Shown: piece by piece, positions 36,091 through 46,266 of the stretch
Layout: each line of letters starts with the position of its first letter
Position numbering within the stretch: the first letter of the stretch is position 1
From: Vibrio sp. ED004
GTDB lineage: Bacteria > Pseudomonadota > Gammaproteobacteria > Enterobacterales > Vibrionaceae
Assembly (NCBI RefSeq): GCF_023206395.1
Contig: NZ_CP066149.1
Location: forward strand, 2,542,001-2,606,000
Direction: 5' to 3'
Length of the DNA: 64,000 nt
The notes under the pieces: model-generated
Databases searched by the model: none
Told to the model about the DNA's origin: nothing
Seen by the model: only the letters and a program-made list of their open reading frames with translations
Made by a program: the position numbers and the translations under genes

Positions 36091-37398
36091 ATGGTCCGCC
36101 TCACTCTCAAGCCCTTAAGCTTAGAGTAGGCTCTCAGAATGAGGTGAACCATATGTCTTCTATTCATATTTTAGGTATCGACCTAGGTAAACACTGCTTC
36201 CATGCTATCGCACATAACCGTTGTGGGGTGGAGGTGCTTCGTCGTAAATTTAATCGCAATCAACTCTTAATCTTTCTTAGTAAAATAGAACCAACAACTA
36301 TTGCTTTCGAAGCTTGTGGCGGTGCTCATTGGCTTGCTCGAAAGTGTGGTGAGCTTGGTCATCAACCCCGACTTATTCCTCTTCAGTATGTAAAGCCTTA
36401 TGTCAAAGGCAATAAAAACGATTTCATCGATGCTTCAGCGATCGCAGAGGCTGCGAGTCGACCGACCATGAGATTTGTGGCTGTAAAAAGTGAAGAGGCT
36501 CAAGTCATCGCAGCGATTCATCGAGTCAGAGATAGTTATATCAAGGAGAGAACCGCCACTATGTCGCGGATCGGCGCGATCTTACTTGAGTTTGGCCTTA
36601 GCTTTCCCAAAGGGCATGCAAAGATGAAGTCTCTGTTTCAATGGTTAGCAGAACAAACAGTATCACTACCAGAAAGCTTGCTATGTGAATTGATATCTAT
36701 CCATGAACACTACAAGTACCTCAATGAACAAATCAAAACCCAAGATATCAAGCTTCAAACTATTGTTGATAATAACGAAAGTGCTCAATTATTAAAAACT
36801 ATCCCTGGAATTGGCGATCTTACCTCCACATTGTGTATTGCTGATGTAAGCTCTCCGAGTAACTTCACCAATGGCCGCGAGATGGCGGCTTGGTTGGGAC
36901 TTGTACCAAGGCAATTCTCAACGGGAGGAAATACCAAGCTACTTGGTATGAGTAAACGAGGAAATAAGCACCTCAGAAACTCTGTTTATCCATGGCGCAA
37001 GAGCTGTACTCTCTAGGCTAGAGACGACAGGGAAAGTGTTTGGAGAGTGGCTTGTGAACCTACGAGCCACCAAACCATTTAATGTAGTGGTAGTTGCATT
37101 AGCCAACAAGCTAGTGAGGATAGCTTGGGCGGTGTTATACCACCGCCAAGCTTTTAAGGCTGTTTAGCTATAACCAAGTTTGCAACGCCAATGAACGTGA
37201 TGACAAAAACGGTCAATCGGCCAGATTAAGAACCTGACACAAAAAATAGCAATCAATGCTTTGGGCTTTTTAAGGATAATCTGCGCGGATATCATCGTGG
37301 AGCTGGGAAGCTAGTGCTCCCAACAAGGACTCCGAATACATTAGCGCAAACCAACTCCGTTATTACTTAATTGTAGTTGCAATAACGGGGCGGACCAT
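36091..37398 (+). mobile_element. IS110/IS1111-type insertion sequence with inactivated transposase
   Basis: Inverted ends ATGGTCCGCC (36091-36100) and GGCGGACCAT (37389-37398) bound a 1308-bp unit holding one transposase gene, which is frameshifted. Inverted ends and a long 3' non-coding stretch (37168-37388) suggest the IS1111 subgroup. No target duplication is evident, as expected for this family. It sits between the symporter terminator and the alginate lyase. Confidence 0.8.
36153..37167 (+). pseudogene. IS110-family transposase, frameshifted
   Basis: The N-terminal DEDD domain (GIDLGKHCFHAIAHN, then FEACGGAHWLARK, KNDFIDASAIAEA) and the C-terminal transposase_20 domain (LLKTIPGIGDLTSTLC, AAWLGLVPRQFSTGGN) are present. 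The frame then breaks: in GTTTATCC near 36985 one extra T shifts the frame, giving an early stop at 37016. Removing one T restores VIHGARAVLSRLETTGKVFG... to a stop at 37165-37167. The catalytic serine region lies upstream of the shift, but about 55 C-terminal residues are lost, so the protein is likely inactive. Confidence 0.85.
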
Positions 37399-37609
37399 AC
37401 ATTTTTGTTGCTGCTAATAAGTGCTCGGTGTTGCTTGGCTAGTTAGTAGGTTAAAAGAGGACCTCTGGTTGGTGCTAAGTCTCATTTTTTATTTTTATAG
37501 ACACCTTATCGGTCATCAGTTTTCAATATTTAATATAGATCACATATAATAATACAATATTATTTTATTGTTCTGGCAACCTACATTCTGACGACATAAA
37601 GGAAACCAA

Positions 37610-38650
37610 ATGATGAAGTTGTCCTACCTTAGCCTACTGACTGCTGGTCTTTTAGCTGCGCCTGCTCTTGCTTCTAATCACGATGTTGGTCAACAGTTTG
37701 ACCTTGATCCGGCAAAAGCACCGGCACAGAACTTCGATTTATCTAAATGGAAAATTAACTTACCTGAGCTGACAACCGAGGGAGACCGTAAAGGTAAAAC
37801 TCTGGAGATTGGTAAGAAGGAATTGTCGAATGTAGAAACGCCTTATGTTCACCCTAAATGGTTCTACACAGATGCGGAATCTGGTGCGATGGTGTTTGTG
37901 GCTCCAAATACCGCGCCAACCACACCAAACAGTAAGAATACGCGCAGTGAACTAAGAGCAATGCTGGCAGAGAGTTACTCGGCTCCAAATAATAACTTCG
38001 CGATTTCAAGCCATGACAATGCGCAAGAGTTTGGTTCTATTGGCGGTCAAATGACGGCAACGCTTTCTGTCGACCAAGTTAGTACCAGTGGTAACTACAA
38101 AAAGACAGGCGCATTCTCAGTGGTGATTGGTCAAATTCATGGTTCAGATAATGAGCCTCTCAAGATCGTTTACCGTAAATTGCCAGAGCATGAGCACGGT
38201 TCTTTAACGTGGAACTATGAACTGAACCCGCCGACAGAGATGAAAGATGCGAAGGACGAAAACGGCAAGAAACTTCGTAAAGACATTCGCCATGATGTGT
38301 TTGGTCAATACAACCTGAAGAAGGGCAGTGCTGACCCAGTCGATGGTATTAAATTAGGTGAGGTGTTCTCATACGATGTGAATATCAAAGACAACATCAT
38401 GCACTTAACCTTTACTAAGAATCCAAACTCATCTGACCCAATCGTGAAGACATACGATGTTGATTTGGCAAAGGGTAAATATCAAGGACACGACATCGAC
38501 CTTGGTTACGGCCAAGATTGGATGTATTTCAAAGCGGGCGCCTACAACCAGTGCAACACCAAGAAGTCGAGTTCGGCTTGTGAATGGCGTGGTATGGAAG
38601 CGGGTGACTACACTCAAGCAAGCTTCTACCAGTTAGTGTTAAATCAATAA
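37610..38650 (+). CDS. Alginate lyase, polysaccharide lyase family 7
   Basis: A 346-residue secreted lyase. The signal peptide (MMKLSYLSLLTAGLLAAPALA) is followed by a single PL7 jelly-roll domain with all three family signatures: RSELR (112-116), QIH (175-177) and YFKAGAYNQ (306-314). It cleaves alginate from brown algae by beta-elimination. QIH is often associated with poly-guluronate or mixed-block preference, but specificity cannot be settled from this alone. An AAAGGAAACC site precedes the ATG. It has its own terminator and no neighbouring alginate genes; the IS110 remnant lies directly upstream. Typical of marine Splendidus-clade vibrios. Confidence 0.94.
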   Translation: MMKLSYLSLLTAGLLAAPALASNHDVGQQFDLDPAKAPAQNFDLSKWKINLPELTTEGDRKGKTLEIGKKELSNVETPYVHPKWFYTDAESGAMVFVAPNTAPTTPNSKNTRSELRAMLAESYSAPNNNFAISSHDNAQEFGSIGGQMTATLSVDQVSTSGNYKKTGAFSVVIGQIHGSDNEPLKIVYRKLPEHEHGSLTWNYELNPPTEMKDAKDENGKKLRKDIRHDVFGQYNLKKGSADPVDGIKLGEVFSYDVNIKDNIMHLTFTKNPNSSDPIVKTYDVDLAKGKYQGHDIDLGYGQDWMYFKAGAYNQCNTKKSSSACEWRGMEAGDYTQASFYQLVLNQ

Positions 38651-38704
38651 GTATTCGATTGATATCGATATTGGCTGATATCCATATCGATTGACACCTA
38701 TTTA

Positions 38705-38738
38705 AAAAAGACCTTCTAAGTGAAGGTCTTTTTTTTAT
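38705..38738 (+). terminator. Terminator after alginate lyase
   Basis: AAAAGACCTTC / GAAGGTCTTTT with loop TAAGT, then a long T-run. Confidence 0.88.
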
Positions 38739-38882
38739 GTGAAAGAGAATATGACGGATATTTTCTTTGCATAGCAAACACGCGAATATCTCTACTTTCG
38801 AGCCATAAGGGGTAAGGGATAGGCCACTTTTTATATTTATGTAAAAAGATGCGCGAAAAAATAGATTTTTTTCACTTATTCC

Positions 38883-38910
38883 CTTGAAAACCAGTTTGCA
38901 GCCCTTATCT
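38883..38910 (+). promoter_or_regulatory. Sigma-32 heat-shock promoter of dnaK
   Basis: CTTGAAA (38883-38889) and CCCTTATCT (38902-38910), a good heat-shock promoter about 130 bases before the dnaK start. Confidence 0.75.
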
Positions 38911-39037
38911 ATGGTGCATACGAAAGCAAATTACATTTGCACTTTAATTTTGTGTATTAGGGTTGATTCTCTAATTACCACCCCCACATATGTGGGTATA
39001 GCAAAAACTTAATAGAATATATTTCGGAGATGGCCTG

Positions 39038-40951
39038 ATGGGTAAAATCATTGGTATTGATTTAGGTACTACTAACTCTTGTGTTGCTGTTCTTGACGGC
39101 GACAAACCACGCGTAATTGAAAATGCTGAAGGTGAACGCACAACAGCATCAGTAATCGCATACACAGAAGGCGAAACGCTAGTTGGTCAACCTGCAAAAC
39201 GTCAAGCTGTTACTAACCCTCAAAACACACTGTTCGCTATCAAGCGTCTAATCGGTCGTCGTTTTGAAGATGAAGAAGTTCAACGCGATATCGAAATCAT
39301 GCCTTTCAACATTGTTAAGGCTGATAACGGTGATGCATGGGTTGAAGCGCAAGGCCAAAAAATGGCTGCTCCTCAAGTATCTGCTGAAGTTCTTAAGAAA
39401 ATGAAGAAAACAGCTGAAGACTTCCTAGGCGAAGAAGTAACTGGCGCAGTAGTAACTGTTCCTGCTTACTTTAACGATGCTCAACGTCAAGCAACTAAAG
39501 ATGCTGGCCGTATCGCTGGTCTAGATGTTAAACGTATCATCAACGAACCAACTGCTGCTGCTCTAGCTTACGGTCTAGACAAGCAAGGCGGTGATCGCAC
39601 TATCGCTGTATACGACCTTGGTGGTGGTACATTCGATATCTCTATCATCGAAATCGATGAAGTAGAAGGCGAGAAGACTTTCGAAGTTCTTTCAACTAAC
39701 GGTGACACTCACCTTGGTGGTGAAGATTTCGATAACCGCATGATCAACTACCTAGTAGATGAGTTCAAGAAAGAGCAAGGTATCGACCTTAAAGCTGATC
39801 CACTAGCAATGCAGCGTGTTAAAGAAGCAGCAGAAAAAGCGAAAATCGAGCTTTCTTCTACTACTCAAACTGACGTAAACCTACCTTACGTTACTGCTGA
39901 TGCGACTGGTCCTAAGCACATGAACATCAAAGTGACTCGTGCGAAGCTTGAGTCTCTAGTTGAAGACCTAGTTCAACGTTCTCTTGAGCCACTAAAAGTA
40001 GCTCTAGCAGATGCTGATCTATCTGTAGGCGAAATCACTGACGTTATCCTAGTTGGTGGTCAGACTCGTATGCCTATGGTTCAAGCTAAAGTAACTGAAT
40101 TCTTCGGTAAAGAGCCACGTAAAGACGTGAACCCTGACGAAGCTGTTGCAATGGGTGCTGCTGTTCAAGGTGGTGTACTAGCTGGTGACGTTAAAGACGT
40201 TCTACTACTAGACGTTACTCCTCTATCTTTCGGTATCGAAACGATGGGCGGCGTGATGACTAAGCTTATCGAGAAAAACACAACTATCCCGACTAAAGCG
40301 GATCAAGTGTTCTCTACAGCTGAAGACAACCAAAACGCAGTAACTATCCACGTTCTTCAAGGTGAGCGTAAGCAAGCGACTTACAACAAGTCTCTTGGTC
40401 AGTTCAACCTAGAAGGTATCCAACCAGCACCACGTGGCATGCCACAAATCGAAGTAACATTCGACCTAGATGCTGATGGTATCCTGAACGTATCTGCTAA
40501 AGATAAAGCGACTGGTAAAGAGCAGAAGATCACTATCCAAGCATCAGGCGGTCTGTCTGAGGAAGAGATCGAAGCAATGGTACAAGAAGCAGAAGCTAAC
40601 AAAGAAGCGGACAAGAAGTTCGAAGAGCTAGTAACTGCACGTAACCAAGCTGACCAAATGATTCACGGTACTCGTAAGCAAGTAGAAGAAGCTGGTGAAG
40701 CTCTACCTGCAGAAGAGAAAGAGAAGATCGAAGCAGCTATCACGGCACTAGAAGAAGTTAAGTCTGGTAACGATAAAGAAGCTATCGACGCTAAAGTTCA
40801 AGAACTTATGCAAGCAGCTCAGAAGCTAATGGAAATCGCTCAACAACAAGCTCAAGCACAGCAAGCTGGCGCTGAAGCGGGTGAGCAACCTAAGCAAGAC
40901 GACGACGTGGTAGACGCGGAGTTTGAAGAAGTTAAAGACGACAAAAAGTAA
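39038..40951 (+). CDS. dnaK: Chaperone DnaK (Hsp70)
   Basis: A 637-residue Hsp70. The nucleotide-binding domain starts [18 protein letters not shown] and contains [15 protein letters not shown] and [13 protein letters not shown]. The interdomain linker [19 protein letters not shown] and substrate-binding domain follow, ending in the conserved EEVKDDKK. Codon use is strongly optimised, as expected for an abundant protein. First gene of the dnaK-dnaJ pair. Confidence 0.98.
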   Translation: MGKIIGIDLGTTNSCVAVLDGDKPRVIENAEGERTTASVIAYTEGETLVGQPAKRQAVTNPQNTLFAIKRLIGRRFEDEEVQRDIEIMPFNIVKADNGDAWVEAQGQKMAAPQVSAEVLKKMKKTAEDFLGEEVTGAVVTVPAYFNDAQRQATKDAGRIAGLDVKRIINEPTAAALAYGLDKQGGDRTIAVYDLGGGTFDISIIEIDEVEGEKTFEVLSTNGDTHLGGEDFDNRMINYLVDEFKKEQGIDLKADPLAMQRVKEAAEKAKIELSSTTQTDVNLPYVTADATGPKHMNIKVTRAKLESLVEDLVQRSLEPLKVALADADLSVGEITDVILVGGQTRMPMVQAKVTEFFGKEPRKDVNPDEAVAMGAAVQGGVLAGDVKDVLLLDVTPLSFGIETMGGVMTKLIEKNTTIPTKADQVFSTAEDNQNAVTIHVLQGERKQATYNKSLGQFNLEGIQPAPRGMPQIEVTFDLDADGILNVSAKDKATGKEQKITIQASGGLSEEEIEAMVQEAEANKEADKKFEELVTARNQADQMIHGTRKQVEEAGEALPAEEKEKIEAAITALEEVKSGNDKEAIDAKVQELMQAAQKLMEIAQQQAQAQQAGAEAGEQPKQDDDVVDAEFEEVKDDKK

Positions 40952-41075
40952 TTTTTCGTCGCTATAACACGTGATTTCTGCGTCGAAGGTACTCACTTAC
41001 ACTTGTAAGCTCTGTGCCTTCTCCTTGAACTAACGTGTTTTAGCTTAGAAAAGTCGTTTTTCGATTTCTAAATAT

Positions 41076-41105
41076 ACGGGCGTCAGAGGTAACTCTCACG
41101 CCCGT
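41076..41105 (+). terminator. Hairpin between dnaK and dnaJ
   Basis: ACGGGCGT / ACGCCCGT followed by AAATTTGTATTT. The intergenic region of 289 bases also has an inverted repeat ATCTAGATAA / TTATCTAGAT (41128-41180). A partial terminator could reduce dnaJ relative to dnaK. Confidence 0.55.
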
Positions 41106-41240
41106 AAATTTGTATTTAGACTTGTCGATCTAGATAATAGCTTTATTCGGCGTTTCAGCCGGCAGAACTTTTATCTAGATTGATACACAGACTACTGAAG
41201 TGATCATTCGGTAGTAGCAATTATTTTGGTGACCTAGAAC

Positions 41241-42389
41241 ATGTCAAAACGTGATTTTTACGAAGTATTAGGCGTAAGCCGCGATGCATCAGAGCGCGAT
41301 ATTAAAAAAGCGTACAAACGCTTAGCGATGAAATTCCACCCGGACCGTAACCAGGGTGACGACACCGCAGCAGATAAGTTTAAAGAAGTAAAAGTAGCGT
41401 ACGAGATCCTAACCGATCCTCAAAAGAAAGCAGCTTACGACCAATACGGCCACGCAGCTTTTGAACAAGGCGGCATGGGTGGCGGCGGCGGTTTCGGCGG
41501 CGGTGGCCAAGGTGACTTCGGCGATATCTTCGGTGACGTATTTGGCGACATCTTCGGCGGCGGTCGTCGTGGTGGCGGTCAAGCACGTGCACAACGTGGT
41601 TCTGATTTACGTTACAACATGGAGCTTTCTCTAGAAGAAGCAGTTCGTGGTGTTTCTAAAGAAATCGAAGTTCCAACACTGGTTGAGTGTGATACGTGTG
41701 ATGGTAGCGGCGCGAAGAAAGGTTCTTCAGCGCAAACTTGTGGCACTTGTCATGGCCACGGCCAAGTACAAATGCGTCAAGGTTTCTTCGCGGTTCAACA
41801 GACTTGTCCTACTTGTAATGGTAAAGGCAAGATCATCAAAGACCCATGTAACTCTTGTCACGGTCAAGGCCGTAAGCAGAAGACCAAAACACTTAATGTT
41901 AAGATCCCTGCAGGTGTTGATACTGGCGATCGTATTCGTCTCTCTGGCGAAGGCGAAGCGGGAGAGCAAGGCGCTCCAGCTGGCGACCTGTACGTACAAG
42001 TACACGTAAAAGAGCACAACATCTTTGAGCGTGACGGCAACAATCTTTACTGTGAAGTTCCAGTAAGCTTCTCTATGGCTGCTTTAGGCGGTGAAGTTGA
42101 AGTTCCAACACTGGATGGTCGTGTAAACCTTAAAGTGCCAGAAGAAACACAAACGGGCCGTATGTTCCGTATGCGTGGCAAAGGCGTGAAAGGCGTTCGT
42201 GGCGGCGGCGTAGGTGACCTAATCGTTAAGCTAGTGGTTGAGACTCCAGTTAAGCTAAGCTCTCGTCAGAAAGAACTACTGCGTGAATTCGAAGAAACAT
42301 GTTGTGGCGAAGCGGCAAGCAAGCACAAGCCAAAGTCTGAAGGTTTCTTCAGCGGCGTTAAAAACTTCTTCGATGACCTAACTAAGTAA
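41241..42389 (+). CDS. dnaJ: Co-chaperone DnaJ (Hsp40)
   Basis: A 382-residue type I J-protein. The J domain has the HPD motif (in FHPDRNQ), followed by a G/F-rich segment, four zinc-binding CxxCxGxG-type repeats ([32 protein letters not shown]) and the C-terminal client-binding region. Stimulates the DnaK ATPase. Full length. Confidence 0.98.
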   Translation: MSKRDFYEVLGVSRDASERDIKKAYKRLAMKFHPDRNQGDDTAADKFKEVKVAYEILTDPQKKAAYDQYGHAAFEQGGMGGGGGFGGGGQGDFGDIFGDVFGDIFGGGRRGGGQARAQRGSDLRYNMELSLEEAVRGVSKEIEVPTLVECDTCDGSGAKKGSSAQTCGTCHGHGQVQMRQGFFAVQQTCPTCNGKGKIIKDPCNSCHGQGRKQKTKTLNVKIPAGVDTGDRIRLSGEGEAGEQGAPAGDLYVQVHVKEHNIFERDGNNLYCEVPVSFSMAALGGEVEVPTLDGRVNLKVPEETQTGRMFRMRGKGVKGVRGGGVGDLIVKLVVETPVKLSSRQKELLREFEETCCGEAASKHKPKSEGFFSGVKNFFDDLTK

Positions 42390-42457
42390 TCAATTTATTG
42401 ACGTCTTCGGTTATTAACACCTTGAGTTTTTATAATTTAAGTTGTTGATAAAATTGG

Positions 42458-42487
42458 AAAAGCCTGCTCAATGTAGCAGGCTTTTTT
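42458..42487 (+). terminator. Terminator after dnaJ
   Basis: AAAAGCCTGCT / AGCAGGCTTTTTT, loop of about six bases. Confidence 0.9.
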
Positions 42488-42643
42488 GTGTCTTTAGGTT
42501 AGAGAAAAGAAGCTCATAGAGGAAAGAACTGAGGTTGCACAGAAAAATTTTAGAGCCCTTTGGTGGTTGCCCTTGCTACTTCCAACACGCTTCTGGTTCT
42601 GAAACCCCTGAGTGGTGTAATTCCAAGATATCGGTCGTTGAAT

Positions 42644-43006
42644 CTAAGCACTCATCGTTTTTTGTGGTGAAAGTGGTTCAGCTTGAATCGAATAGGTGGT
42701 GCTACTCGCAGAGATCGCTAGCGTGTACCGGCTAGTATCGGTATCGCAAAACAAGCATGTCCCTCCTGAAATAATATTCTCCGCTGCCGATGCATAGTTC
42801 CCTGTGTATAGGGTTTCTATCTCCAGTTGTATCTTGGTTAAGTCGGCCATCGCTGTAACTCGATGCGCCTTGGTAACATGGCTGGTATAAGTCGGGTACG
42901 CAATGGCACCAAGTATCCCCACGATGACGACAGCGAGCAATAATTCGATCAATGTCATTCCTCTAATGCTTAAGTTGTTGTTGTTGCATATATTTATTCG
43001 AATCAT
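42644..43006 (-). CDS. Type IV pilin-like protein (PilE/PilA type)
   Basis: A 120-residue prepilin from the ATG at 43006. The type III signal sequence is clear: a short basic leader, G followed by MTLIELLLAVVIVGILGAIAYPTYTSHVTKA, with the +5 glutamate. A pair of cysteines (in GTCLFCDTDTS) could form the C-terminal disulfide loop. It is divergent from the fimT-pilW-pilX-pilV cluster, matching the arrangement of minor-pilin loci in other vibrios, where a PilE-like pilin lies at the end. Processed by PilD. Confidence 0.85.
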   Translation of the reverse strand: MIRINICNNNNLSIRGMTLIELLLAVVIVGILGAIAYPTYTSHVTKAHRVTAMADLTKIQLEIETLYTGNYASAAENIISGGTCLFCDTDTSRYTLAISASSTTYSIQAEPLSPQKTMSA

Positions 43007-43108
43007 CGCGAGTAGTTTCCTTTCATAACTCTGTCTATTTTTCTCCGGTGGTAGCATCGGCGCAAGATTAAATACGGTTACGCATCAGATTACATAGGAA
43101 TTTGGGAA

Positions 43109-43615
43109 ATGACTCGCGGGTTTACTTTATTAGAGCTGTTAATAACAGTATCGGTTTTGTCGATACTGATAGCGACGGCTGCCCCGAGTTTTAGTTCGGT
43201 GACTCAAACCGTCAAGATGCAGCGACTCGCTGGTGAGTTGAATGGTTTTTTAATTCAAGCTAAGTCGGAATCGGTGAAAAGGAATCAAGATCTTTGGGTT
43301 CATTTCTCCATGGATAAAAATGAAGAGCAATCAACAGGGGAATGGAGCTTGTTGTTGAAACCGACCGAAGATCTCTCTGGCGAAACGCTGGTGATGCTAT
43401 CGGGTCAACCGTTTCGAGATGTCTCGTTCTCTCATAACTATACAGGAGCAAGAATTAGTTTTGAGAGTGTAAGAGGACGACCAGCCAGAGGGACGATTTA
43501 TCTTTCTCCAAACACGGCGTCTACAGACCGACTGTTGGTTAAATTATCTAGCCCTCCAGGGCGAATTAAGGTGTGCGGAGAGTCCAGTGCGCAGTATGGC
43601 TATGATGCGTGTTAG
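43109..43615 (+). CDS. Minor pilin of the GspH/FimT type
   Basis: A 168-residue prepilin beginning MTRGFTLLELLITVSVLSILIATAAPSF, with the glycine-phenylalanine cleavage site and E5. The rest fits the FimT/FimU family: FLIQAKSESVKRNQDLWVHFS and a closing CGESSAQYGYDAC, which gives a likely disulfide. First of four overlapping genes that encode the priming minor-pilin complex of the type IVa (MSHA- or Pil-like) pilus. FimT-like proteins may also bind DNA during natural uptake. Confidence 0.87.
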   Translation: MTRGFTLLELLITVSVLSILIATAAPSFSSVTQTVKMQRLAGELNGFLIQAKSESVKRNQDLWVHFSMDKNEEQSTGEWSLLLKPTEDLSGETLVMLSGQPFRDVSFSHNYTGARISFESVRGRPARGTIYLSPNTASTDRLLVKLSSPPGRIKVCGESSAQYGYDAC

Positions 43616-44228
43616 ACCGACCGCGATAGCGCCGAGTAAACAGCAAGGCACATCATTAATTGAGTTAATGGTGGCGTCTGTGATTGGTGTATTTGCGATT
43701 TCGATTATCGGTAGTGTCTTTATAACAGGGCAGAGAATTGCCAAAGACAAAGGCATTGAATTATTGCTGCTACAAAATCTAACAAGCACCATGCAGGTGA
43801 TGAAAGAGGATATTCAACGAGCGGGTTACGATGGTTCAAACGGTTACTCAATCAAGTTATCTGGCGCGAGTGACACAATTCAAGTCAGTGGCGGTGTGGC
43901 GGTGGGTTTTGTTTATTTCCGAGAAGGGTCGAGTAGCGATAAAGATCATCGACATATCGTTTACCGCAAGGATGGGATTCGGCTACAAATATGTGAAAAA
44001 GGCATGCTTGTTTCAGATGACCTCCTTTCGTTCAATGACGTCACATCGTGTTATTCATTGTTCGATGACAGTCTTATCGAAGTGGACGAGTTCAACATTA
44101 ATTCTCAGGCATTAGAGCAAAACTCTATCAAGACCACGCTCACTGATATCAATATCACAGCTTCAATTCCAACCGCGGGTGTTTCCAAATCGCTTTCGGT
44201 CTCCATTAAACAAAGGAACTGGCAATGA
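43587..44228 (+). CDS. pilW: Minor pilin PilW-like
   Basis: A 213-residue prepilin. The cleavage region reads KQQGTSLIELMVASVIGVFAISIIGSVFI. It overlaps the end of the preceding gene by 29 bases if translated from the first ATG; the later ATGs at 43599 and 43602 reduce the overlap. The body fits PilW: MKEDIQRAGYDG, then IVYRKDGIRLQIC. Part of the tip complex. Confidence 0.85.
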   Translation: MRSMAMMRVRPTAIAPSKQQGTSLIELMVASVIGVFAISIIGSVFITGQRIAKDKGIELLLLQNLTSTMQVMKEDIQRAGYDGSNGYSIKLSGASDTIQVSGGVAVGFVYFREGSSSDKDHRHIVYRKDGIRLQICEKGMLVSDDLLSFNDVTSCYSLFDDSLIEVDEFNINSQALEQNSIKTTLTDINITASIPTAGVSKSLSVSIKQRNWQ

Positions 44229-45529
44229 TGATGTTGAGAAACCAGCGTGGTGTGGTGACCTTGTTGATTACATCTGTGCTTTTAATTGGTGCGCTGGCAG
44301 TGACGTTAGGTTCATACCGCAGTGTTTTTCATCAGATCAAAGTGGCTCAAAACGAGGTCGAAGGTCGCAAAGCCCACTGGCGATCGGAAGGTGGTTTAGA
44401 GTGTGGATTCACTTACATCGCCGAAAATGACCTGACTGCTATTCCCAATGATTTAATGGATCATTGTCAGCAATCGAAAGTCGTTACGTTGGAATCAGAA
44501 GCCCTCACACCGAATATATTGGTGTCGAGTTCAGAGTCTTTATCGCTGAACAAAGAGATTAGCTTTGAAGATGCTTCGGGGCTAGGAGTAATGCAAACCA
44601 ATTCGAGCTTAGAATTTATTTCAGATCACAACATCGACATTAATCCCGATATCGCTCTTACCGCTGTTGATGGTATTAACGAGTGTGTCTCAGTTCGATT
44701 TCTAGATAGTGTCATCTATAAGAACAAGGGAGGGGGACGTTTAAAGACCATTACTCCGGAGACACCACCTTTTCCTACCTTTGAGTCTTGTCAACCAACC
44801 ACTGATATTAGCAGTGACGCAACCATCGATTCTGTTGGGGCATTGCCTTCAAACTCTTTTCAGTCAGACTTCAAGTTCGATCCTGATATCGATACGTTCT
44901 CTAATTACTTTGGAGTCCCTAAAACATCAGAGAATATTGACCAAATTAAGCTTGATTACCATGTTGTCGACCTGATTGATCGGACTGTATCTCCGCCCAA
45001 GCATATAGATTTAGTTAAGGGTGAGTACGAAGGAAATAAGTGTAGCAAAGCTATTAATGATGCCTTTTCAAGTGGAGAGAATAAGGTATGGGTTATCGGT
45101 GATTGCGTCGTTTATTCACCTGCGATTAATGTTGTTGAGCCTATCCCTGGCGTTGTTACACCTCGCTCACTGGTGATTCAAGATGGCATTGTTGCGAACG
45201 GTAACGTAAGCGTATTTGATGGATCTTTTTATCATCTAAATGATATGAGTATATTCGATAACCCTAACTCTCCCGATCTTGATACCGACTTGTTGAGTGA
45301 CTTGTGGGCTAAAGTCCCAGATACAATTCCTATCACTGGTTTAGTACAAAGCAATTCGGTTTATATTGGATTTGCCTCTTTTTTCCCGAAAGGCGGGATG
45401 TTTTTTGATTCCACTGGAGGGCTATCGACAATTCAGGGTTCAATCAATTTAGATTATACCGGTGAATACAATCCTCATAGTGCTCCTTTGAAAGCGAAGT
45501 GGAAGCGAGGCTCATGGAATGACTTCTAA
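44225..45529 (+). CDS. PilX-like minor pilus assembly protein
   Basis: A 434-residue protein with an N-terminal PilX-like hydrophobic segment (NQRGVVTLLITSVLLIGALAVTLGSYRSVF) and a large periplasmic or surface part containing several cysteines. The stop codon of pilW overlaps its start (ATGA). It is much longer than classical PilX, about 200 residues; the extra region has no family I recognise and may be a surface-exposed tip module, as PilY1 and long vibrio tip pilins are. The divergent C-terminal part makes a specific symbol unsafe. Confidence 0.72.
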   Translation: MMMLRNQRGVVTLLITSVLLIGALAVTLGSYRSVFHQIKVAQNEVEGRKAHWRSEGGLECGFTYIAENDLTAIPNDLMDHCQQSKVVTLESEALTPNILVSSSESLSLNKEISFEDASGLGVMQTNSSLEFISDHNIDINPDIALTAVDGINECVSVRFLDSVIYKNKGGGRLKTITPETPPFPTFESCQPTTDISSDATIDSVGALPSNSFQSDFKFDPDIDTFSNYFGVPKTSENIDQIKLDYHVVDLIDRTVSPPKHIDLVKGEYEGNKCSKAINDAFSSGENKVWVIGDCVVYSPAINVVEPIPGVVTPRSLVIQDGIVANGNVSVFDGSFYHLNDMSIFDNPNSPDLDTDLLSDLWAKVPDTIPITGLVQSNSVYIGFASFFPKGGMFFDSTGGLSTIQGSINLDYTGEYNPHSAPLKAKWKRGSWNDF

Positions 45530-45968
45530 ACAACAAGGTTTCAGCCTGATTGAGGTGCTTATCTCTTTTATACTCATTGGTGTTGCCTCACTAGGGCTAG
45601 TTAAATTGCAGATCTACGCTGAACAAAAATCGGATTTTGCGCTCCACAGCGTAGAGGCGCTGCATTTTGCTGAAAGGCAGATGGAGTATTATCGAACTCG
45701 GGCGTCTAGTGTGAGTGGGGCGGTCGGGCTCATTCCTTTTTCGGAACTAAATGAGGCGAACCATTGTCTCAACATAGCAAGTTCAGATCCTTTATCCGGT
45801 TTGTCGGGTTCTGCCTATGCAATGACCTGTGAGGTGACTAATGCAGGCGGTGCTTTGTCTGGCGCTCTGAAAAACATTACTGTCACAATTGCATGGCAAG
45901 ATCGAATGAACCACGTACAAAATATTTACCTCGAAACTATGCTCTCCAAGTACAGTGAGTTTGATTGA
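45519..45968 (+). CDS. pilV: Minor pilin PilV-like
   Basis: A 149-residue prepilin: KQQGFSLIEVLISFILIGVASLGLVKLQIYAEQ, the classic PilV N terminus. Overlaps the preceding gene by 11 bases. Two cysteines (in NHCLNIAS and AMTCEVTN) likely pair. Last gene of the cluster. Confidence 0.87.
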   Translation: MTSKQQGFSLIEVLISFILIGVASLGLVKLQIYAEQKSDFALHSVEALHFAERQMEYYRTRASSVSGAVGLIPFSELNEANHCLNIASSDPLSGLSGSAYAMTCEVTNAGGALSGALKNITVTIAWQDRMNHVQNIYLETMLSKYSEFD

Positions 45969-46266
45969 CTCTCAAGTAAACGTTTACTGTATGCCAAGGC
46001 TCATGCCACTCCTTTTACTGATAATTTTCACTTCTCGGACATTGTTTGCGTGCTAGTTAAAACTCTGTATATGGAATGGTGTTTTTTGTGTTTTTATATT
46101 GTTGCTGTTGTATGGTGTTTTTGCAAAATATGTCTCCATTTATGGAAAATGAGGTGGAATCTTGTGCTTTTTAATGGCGATTTAAATAGAATATGTGCTG
46201 TACCAATAGGCCGTGGTCAAAACTTATATTAGGCCTAAACAAAACAACATCACATATGGAGTTACA

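Noticed and set aside
37168..37609. Search for a gene between the IS110 transposase and alginate lyase
   Set aside because: Only the IS non-coding end and an A+T-rich upstream region are visible; no frame with a ribosome binding site was found.
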